The translations under genes and the position numbers were made by a program. Positions 32,543 through 36,820 of a DNA stretch of 36,820 bases are shown one piece after another. The DNA is from Hippea sp. Lineage in GTDB: Bacteria; Campylobacterota_A; Desulfurellia; Desulfurellales; Hippeaceae. The notes beneath the pieces are model-generated. The model made no database searches and had not been told where the DNA came from. It saw only the letters and a program-made list of their open reading frames with translations. Each line of letters starts with the position of its first letter. The first letter of the stretch is position 1. The stretch is from NCBI GenBank assembly GCA_015486955.1, contig WFQR01000026.1, forward strand, positions 1 through 36,820. The letters are read 5' to 3'.

Positions 32543-33356
32543 ATTAAAGATCGACTGTGAATTTGTATCGTCGTATTTAATAGAGTTTGTACGTCAAGAA
32601 ATAACAAAAACAGGGCTTACTAAAGCAGTTATAGGTCTATCAGGTGGCATTGACTCAAGCGTTGTGGCCTACATTGCTAAAGAAGCTTTAGGTAAAGAGA
32701 ATGTCTACGGCATACTGATGCCTTACAAATTATCGAGCAAAGAAAGTGTAGAAGATGCACTAAAGGTTGTTAAAGATACAGGTATAAACTATAAGATATT
32801 CGAAATAACTGACCCAGCGGATGCCTACATAAACAAATTCGACGAAATGGACAAGGTCAGAAAGGGAAACATCTTTGCAAGACTGAGAATGATAACGCTG
32901 TTTGACCATTCCCAACTGTACAAAGCTCTGGTGGTTGGTACAAGCAACAAAACAGAACTGCTTTTGGGATACGGAACGTGGTATGGCGACATGGCTTCAT
33001 GTCTAAACCCCATAGGAGACCTCTACAAAAACCAGATATACCAGTTAGCACGGTACCTTAGGGTGCCTGAAAGTATCATAAAAAAGAAACCATCGGCAGA
33101 CCTTTGGGTTGGGCAATCCGATGAAGAAGAGCTGGGCTTTAGCTATGATGAAGCGGATGTTATTCTCTATCACCTGTATGATCTGCATTACACCATTGAA
33201 GAAGTTGTAAATCTCGGGTTTAAAAGAGAGCTTGTTAGGGGAATAGCGGATAGGGTTAAGAGAAACCAGTTCAAGAGACTCCCGCCTATAATAGCCAAAA
33301 TCAGCAAAAGAACAATCAATATAGACTTCAGATACTTAAGAGATTGGGGCTTGTAA
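32526..33356 (+). CDS. nadE: NAD+ synthetase (ammonia-type catalytic domain)
   Basis: This 276-residue enzyme amidates nicotinate adenine dinucleotide to NAD+ with ATP. The PP-loop SGGIDSS is at 39-45; GTSNKTELLLGYGT and KKPSADLWVGQSDE.ELG are diagnostic of the family. The length is that of the ammonia-dependent type, without an N-terminal glutaminase domain. Its start lies inside the preceding amidase gene (17-base overlap), with a weak GAGG upstream, so translation is coupled. NadD, which makes its substrate, is not in the window. This closes the NAD operon; no T-rich hairpin terminator is visible after it. Confidence 0.94.
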   Translation: MNLLDKLKIDCEFVSSYLIEFVRQEITKTGLTKAVIGLSGGIDSSVVAYIAKEALGKENVYGILMPYKLSSKESVEDALKVVKDTGINYKIFEITDPADAYINKFDEMDKVRKGNIFARLRMITLFDHSQLYKALVVGTSNKTELLLGYGTWYGDMASCLNPIGDLYKNQIYQLARYLRVPESIIKKKPSADLWVGQSDEEELGFSYDEADVILYHLYDLHYTIEEVVNLGFKRELVRGIADRVKRNQFKRLPPIIAKISKRTINIDFRYLRDWGL

Positions 33357-33404
33357 CCCAGATTAAAGGAAAATTTTTGTTGTTAGAAAATTAATAACTT
33401 TTCC

Positions 33405-33433
33405 TTGACAATATCATCTTTTAGCACTAATAT
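33405..33433 (+). promoter_or_regulatory. Promoter of cydAB
   Basis: A consensus TTGACA (33405-33410) and TAATAT (33428-33433) are 17 bases apart. GAGGAGGAG lies close before the cydA ATG at 33472. Confidence 0.8.
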
Positions 33434-33471
33434 TATTTTTAAAGATTATTTCTTGAGAGAGGAGGAGATCT

Positions 33472-34803
33472 ATGGATACCGTACTACTCGCCCGTTGGCA
33501 ATTCGCTTTAACAGCCCTATTTCACTTCATCTTTGTGCCCTTAACCTTGGGCTTATCGTTCCTTGTTGCAATCATGGAAACGGCCTACGTTAGGACAGGC
33601 AACGAAACCTACCTGCGGATGACCAAGTTCTTTGGAAAACTTTTTCTAATCAACTTTGCCCTTGGATTGGTCACTGGAATTACGCTTGAATTTGAATTTG
33701 GTATGAACTGGGCAAGGTATTCAAAGTTCGTTGGAGACATCTTTGGATCCCCACTTGCCATTGAAGCCACTATGGCTTTCTTCTTGGAATCCACATTTTT
33801 GGGTGTTTGGATATTTGGTTGGAAAAAGGTATCAAAAACCGTTCACGCCTTGAGTGCATGGCTTGTGGCATTCGGTACTAACATCTCTGCGTTATGGATA
33901 CTTATAGCCAATGCCTGGATGCAGCATCCCGTTGGTTATGTCATTAGAAACGGCAGAGCAGAGTTTGTCAACTTCTGGGCGGCGGTTCTTCAACCATACG
34001 CAATATTGAAGTTTCTGCACACAGTTAGTGCAGGTTATGTTGTTGGTTCGTTCTTTGTAATGGGAATTTCAGCCTACCACTTATTGAAAAACCACGAAGT
34101 TGATCTATTCAAAAAGGCATTCAAGATCGGTGCATACTTTGGGTTATTCGCATCCCTTGTAGTGTTCATAGTTGGCGATATGCATGCTGGTGAAGTCGCA
34201 AAAACACAACCGACAAAATTAGCAGCAATGGAGTCTTTGTGGAACACACAGAAAGGTGCGCCCATGTACCTATTCTTAATACCCGACGAAAAGCATGAGA
34301 AAAATGCAGTTGAACTATTTGGTGTCCCAAAGATGCTCAGCATCCTTGCATATCACGACCCAAATGCAACTGTTAGGGGTTTAAAATCGTTCCCCAAAAA
34401 CGACAGGCCACCTGTAACGATTACATTCGTATCCTTTAGAACAATGGTAGCCTTAGGCACGTTATTTGTTCTTTTGACGCTCTTTGCATTTTATTTGATC
34501 AAACGGGATAAGCTACTTGACAATAAATGGTTCTTAAAACTCATGGTGTTAGCCATTCCGCTTCCCTACCTCGCCTGCGAGCTTGGTTGGATAGTTGCGG
34601 AGGTAGGCAGGCAGCCGTGGATTGTATATGGACTCTTAAGAACATCGCAAGCAACCTCAACAGCCGTAACTCCTGCTCAAATTATCATGACTATAGTGGG
34701 ATTTGTATTTCTATACAGTGTTCTCGGTTTTATAGACATATACCTGTTAATAAAATATGCAAGAAAAGTTCCTGAACCAGCAACAAAGGAAGGAGGTTAC
34801 TAA
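33472..34803 (+). CDS. cydA: Cytochrome bd ubiquinol/menaquinol oxidase, subunit I
   Basis: This 443-residue inner-membrane protein oxidises quinol and reduces O2 to water. Heme ligands match the E. coli enzyme: H18 (ALFHF), H183 (KFLHTVSAGY) and M325 (FRTMVALG). E98 and E106 (IEATMAFFLEST) lie on the proton/heme path, and GRQPW (379-383) is the family signature. The hydrophilic Q-loop is short, as in the Bacillus-like and many anaerobe enzymes. In an organism that lives by anaerobic respiration it probably removes oxygen rather than powers growth. It has its own promoter and precedes cydB by 1 base. Confidence 0.96.
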   Translation: MDTVLLARWQFALTALFHFIFVPLTLGLSFLVAIMETAYVRTGNETYLRMTKFFGKLFLINFALGLVTGITLEFEFGMNWARYSKFVGDIFGSPLAIEATMAFFLESTFLGVWIFGWKKVSKTVHALSAWLVAFGTNISALWILIANAWMQHPVGYVIRNGRAEFVNFWAAVLQPYAILKFLHTVSAGYVVGSFFVMGISAYHLLKNHEVDLFKKAFKIGAYFGLFASLVVFIVGDMHAGEVAKTQPTKLAAMESLWNTQKGAPMYLFLIPDEKHEKNAVELFGVPKMLSILAYHDPNATVRGLKSFPKNDRPPVTITFVSFRTMVALGTLFVLLTLFAFYLIKRDKLLDNKWFLKLMVLAIPLPYLACELGWIVAEVGRQPWIVYGLLRTSQATSTAVTPAQIIMTIVGFVFLYSVLGFIDIYLLIKYARKVPEPATKEGGY

Positions 34804-34804
34804 G

Positions 34805-35830
34805 ATGTTGAATGTAATATGGTTTGCCCTTTGGGGTCTATTATGGGCCGTATATTTTATGCTCGACGGATTTGATTTTGGTGTGGGAATACTGCATCCG
34901 TTTATTGCAAAAGACGACATAGAAAGAAGGATGGTAATAAATACGATAGGTCCAGTTTGGGATGGCAATGAAGTCTGGCTCATTACAGCGGGCGGTGCAA
35001 CATTTGCCGCATTTCCTACAACTTATGCCTACATGTTTAGTTATCTCTATACACCATTGTTTCTGATATTGGCATCCCTAATCTTGAGGGGTGTTTCCTT
35101 TGAGTTTAGGGGAAAAATCGAATCTGAGGGATGGAAAAAATTCTGGGATTTTATAATTTTCCTATTCTCGCTAATACCGGCAATCCTCTTCGGAGTGGCT
35201 TTTGGCAACATCTTCGAAGGATTACCATTTGATGCAAACGGTTATCACGGCACACTATTTACACTTCTCAACCCATACGGCTTATTAACGGGCGTTTTCT
35301 TTATGTTACTATTCTTGGAACACGGAGCCCTCTGGCTATCCTTCAAAGCCTCGAACAGTGTGACAGAAAGGGCTCAATCAACGGCTCAGAAAACCTGGCC
35401 CTTACTCTTAATCGTTGCCGTTCTGTTCCTCATCTACACGAAATTTGCAACAAAGCTTTACGACAATTACATAAACCATCCTTTATGGTTCATAGTACCA
35501 GCCATAGCCGTAATAAGCTTACTCTTGATCAAAGCATTTATGAAAACGTCCTACGCAAAGGCATTCATAGCGTCATGTGTAACAATTGTAACCACAGTTT
35601 TTACCGGTATAATAGGCCTATATCCAAACCTAATCCCGTCAAACATAAACCCAGCATATAATTTAACAATATTCAACTCATCTTCCAGCCAATACACACT
35701 GAAAGTCATGCTCATAGTTGCTGTGATTTTTGTGCCCATTGTTATAGCGTACCAATTCTGGGCTCACATGCTCTTTAAAGAAGCAATCAAAAAGGAAGAT
35801 CTGGAAGATAAAGAAGTCGAAACGTATTAG
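34805..35830 (+). CDS. cydB: Cytochrome bd oxidase, subunit II
   Basis: This 341-residue protein is the second membrane subunit. The start MLNVIWFALWGLLWAVYFML leads into DGFDFGVGIL, the CydB signature, and GPVWDGNEVWLITAGGATFAAFP follows. Eight or so hydrophobic segments are visible. I chose the ATG at 34805, one base after the cydA stop, with AGGAGG (34791-34796) upstream; the longer open frame starts inside cydA. No small third subunit (CydX) follows: only 68 bases with a hairpin separate it from the tRNA gene. Confidence 0.96.
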   Translation: MLNVIWFALWGLLWAVYFMLDGFDFGVGILHPFIAKDDIERRMVINTIGPVWDGNEVWLITAGGATFAAFPTTYAYMFSYLYTPLFLILASLILRGVSFEFRGKIESEGWKKFWDFIIFLFSLIPAILFGVAFGNIFEGLPFDANGYHGTLFTLLNPYGLLTGVFFMLLFLEHGALWLSFKASNSVTERAQSTAQKTWPLLLIVAVLFLIYTKFATKLYDNYINHPLWFIVPAIAVISLLLIKAFMKTSYAKAFIASCVTIVTTVFTGIIGLYPNLIPSNINPAYNLTIFNSSSSQYTLKVMLIVAVIFVPIVIAYQFWAHMLFKEAIKKEDLEDKEVETY

Positions 35831-35837
35831 CCATGTT

Positions 35838-35860
35838 GCCCCTTTAGAGGGGCTTCCCTC
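35838..35860 (+). terminator. Probable terminator of cydAB
   Basis: GCCCC (35838-35842) and GGGGC (35849-35853) pair around a short AT-rich loop, with TTCCCTCTTT after them. The T-run is broken, so termination may be partial. Confidence 0.6.
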
Positions 35861-35889
35861 TTTACTAAAACCCAAATCATTGATATAAA
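35861..35889 (+). promoter_or_regulatory. Promoter of the tRNA-Arg gene
   Basis: TTTACT (35861-35866) and TATAAA (35884-35889) are 17 bases apart; the tRNA starts 10 bases past the -10 box, so the primary transcript has almost no leader. Confidence 0.55.
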
Positions 35890-35898
35890 ATCAAAAAT

Positions 35899-35975
35899 GC
35901 GCCTGTAGCTTAATTGGATAGAGCAGCAGACTTCGGATCTGCCGGTTGGGGGTTCGAGTCCCTCCAGGCGCGCCA
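35899..35975 (+). tRNA. tRNA-Arg (anticodon TCG)
   Basis: The acceptor arms GCGCCTG and CAGGCGC pair fully. The anticodon stem GCAGA/TCTGC holds the loop CTTCGGA, giving anticodon TCG (Arg, CGN codons). The T arm has the loop TTCGAGT, and the CCA end is encoded (35973-35975). Confidence 0.95.
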
Positions 35976-36005
35976 TGTTTACTGAAAACAACCACACGAT
36001 AATTC

Positions 36006-36033
36006 TTGACTTTTAACAGTTAAAATATAAAAT
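36006..36033 (+). promoter_or_regulatory. Promoter of the tRNA-Gln gene
   Basis: TTGACT (36006-36011) and TAAAAT (36028-36033) are 16 bases apart, 12 bases before the tRNA. The -10 region ATATAAAATC is the same as in front of tRNA-Arg apart from its first base context. Confidence 0.65.
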
Positions 36034-36045
36034 CGAAATGCGTGC

Positions 36046-36119
36046 TGGGATGTCGTCTAACGGTAGGACAGCGGACTCTGGATCCGCGAGTCGGGGTTCG
36101 AATCCCTGCATCCCAGCCA
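36046..36119 (+). tRNA. tRNA-Gln (anticodon CTG)
   Basis: The acceptor arms TGGGATG and CATCCCA pair fully. The anticodon stem GCGGA/TCCGC holds CTCTGGA, giving anticodon CTG (Gln, CAG). The T loop is TTCGAAT and the CCA end is encoded (36117-36119). The U1-A72 end pair (T at 36046, A at 36115) is a mark of bacterial glutamine tRNAs. Confidence 0.95.
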
Positions 36120-36216
36120 TTTTTATTTTACCCAATTTTCAACAATCTTAAAAAACAATCAGCTATAACCAGAAGTAGAAAGGAAACAATTGATATATAA
36201 TTTTCTCATGTTTTTA

Positions 36217-36322
36217 AACCTTTACGTAAATGTCATTTTTCATAAATTATTGATCCATTTCTTGAAAACCTAAATAAAGCAGAAATACTCACCGCTAAAT
36301 TTCAATCTATTAACCTTTACGT
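36217..36322 (+). repeat. Two direct repeats AACCTTTACGT, 95 bases apart
   Basis: AACCTTTACGT occurs at 36217-36227 and 36312-36322. The first copy is part of the perfect palindrome TTTACGTAAA (36221-36230). The distance is close to nine helical turns, so both copies face the same side of the DNA. Confidence 0.45.
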
Positions 36323-36416
36323 TATATAAGAAAGTTTGATTCATTAAACAGATGCCTTTCTTCTCTATTGAACCAATTAAGTTGTTAAAAAATTCTACAG
36401 AGAATTAATTTTTAAT

Positions 36417-36446
36417 TTGACTTATAGATCAAAATAGTTTTAAAAT
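36417..36446 (+). promoter_or_regulatory. Promoter of the FadL-family gene
   Basis: TTGACT (36417-36422) and TAAAAT (36441-36446) are 18 bases apart, ahead of GGGGAGG and the ATG at 36475. Confidence 0.6.
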
Positions 36447-36474
36447 TAAAGAAATTAATTTGGGGAGGTTGCTT

Positions 36475-36820
36475 ATGGGTAGGTTTAAAGTTTGGTTCTT
36501 AGCGTTCTTCATCTTCATGTGTTTCCCACTGTTAACGTTTGCTGGAAACGTTGACACCTTCGGAATAGGTTCAAAAGCAACAGCACTTGGTGGGGCCTAC
36601 GCTGCCTATGCCGACGGGCCATTCGCAGTTTACTATAACCCTGCAGGACTTGTTCAAATAAAAAGGCCAATGGTAAGCGTGGGTTCTGAGTTCATGGATC
36701 CAACATTAAAAATCTACGACTACAAAGCCAATGACTATCAAGGAAGACCCGTTCAGCCTTATGGAAAAACACTAACTGACACATCACCAACCCTTTGGAT
36801 ACCGTTTGCCGGTTTTGTAA
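36475..36820 (+). CDS. OmpP1/FadL-family outer-membrane transporter, 5' part only
   Basis: Only the first 115 codons are in the window; the gene runs off the right edge. It begins with a signal peptide (MGRFKVWFLAFFIFMCFPLL, likely cleavage after TFA at residue 23). The mature start GNVDTFGIGSKATALGGAYA and AVYYNPAGL are the hallmark of the FadL/TodX family, whose N-terminus plugs the barrel and helps long-chain fatty acids or other hydrophobic compounds cross the outer membrane. GGGGAGG lies upstream of the ATG, and the gene has its own promoter. The substrate is not visible; fatty acids would suit the metabolic genes of this window. Confidence 0.88.
   Translation, partial: MGRFKVWFLAFFIFMCFPLLTFAGNVDTFGIGSKATALGGAYAAYADGPFAVYYNPAGLVQIKRPMVSVGSEFMDPTLKIYDYKANDYQGRPVQPYGKTLTDTSPTLWIPFAGFV

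Larger units (their letters stand above)
36120..36474 (+). other. AT-rich intergenic region upstream of the FadL-family gene
   Basis: This 355-base stretch has no gene that I can support. It contains two copies of an 11-base repeat, a 10-base palindrome and one good promoter near its right end; no tRNA, riboswitch or hairpin with a T-run was seen. Confidence 0.6.

Noticed and set aside
1-36820. CRISPR array, insertion sequence, prophage or integrated element
   Set aside because: No spaced repeats of CRISPR size, no transposase or phage gene, and no target duplication at a tRNA 3' end were found; the recombinase-like gene lacks catalytic residues.

Overview
The window is a moderately AT-rich bacterial chromosome segment, densely packed with genes. 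It suggests a thermophilic, anaerobic, sulfur-reducing organism of the Desulfurella/Hippea type. That placement is inference, resting on the gene mix: monomeric isocitrate dehydrogenase beside a four-subunit 2-oxoglutarate:ferredoxin oxidoreductase, two kinds of CoA-transferase, a UbiD enzyme of the menaquinone type, a cytochrome bd oxidase, and tandem outer-membrane porins of a Gram-negative cell. No phage, insertion sequence, CRISPR array or rRNA was found. 

Left to right: positions 1-1790 hold the 5' part of a PLP aminotransferase and a PIN-domain toxin-antitoxin pair, all on the minus strand. From 1816 to 5914 lie three tandem paralogous porins with their own promoters and terminators; the middle one has its Shine-Dalgarno site locked in a hairpin. 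From 5956 to 12190 (minus) come speE and an icd-korDABC block that encodes two consecutive TCA-cycle steps, isocitrate to 2-oxoglutarate to succinyl-CoA. 

From 12378 to 23693 runs a tight plus-strand operon of eleven genes: M50 peptidase, AmmeMemoRadiSam radical SAM enzyme, phosphoribosyltransferase, PP-loop tRNA thiolase-like protein, prfA, ychF, ribF, UbiD decarboxylase, nitroreductase, recG and a nitrilase-family amidase. A terminator-like hairpin sits inside the start of recG. From 23686 to 27175 (minus) is an operon of two unrecognised small genes, an oversized two-subunit glutaconate-type CoA-transferase and a small zinc-ribbon protein. A 440-base AT-rich divergent promoter region separates it from a single-chain acyl-CoA:acid CoA-transferase (27617-29281). 

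Two small minus-strand genes follow, one a degenerate serine-recombinase-like domain without its catalytic residues. Then come an NAD operon (nadA, nadC, a free-standing glutaminase-like amidase, nadE), cydAB, two tRNA genes (Arg-TCG, Gln-CTG), a 355-base AT-rich regulatory region and the start of a FadL-family outer-membrane transporter that runs off the right edge. 

Read together, the window joins outer-membrane uptake (porins, FadL), activation of organic acids by CoA transfer, TCA-cycle flux through ferredoxin, and the cofactors needed for it (NAD, FAD, menaquinone). The best candidates for undescribed biology are the CoA-transferase locus with its two unknown genes, the RBS-sequestering hairpin of porin 2, the terminator inside recG and the degenerate recombinase-like protein.
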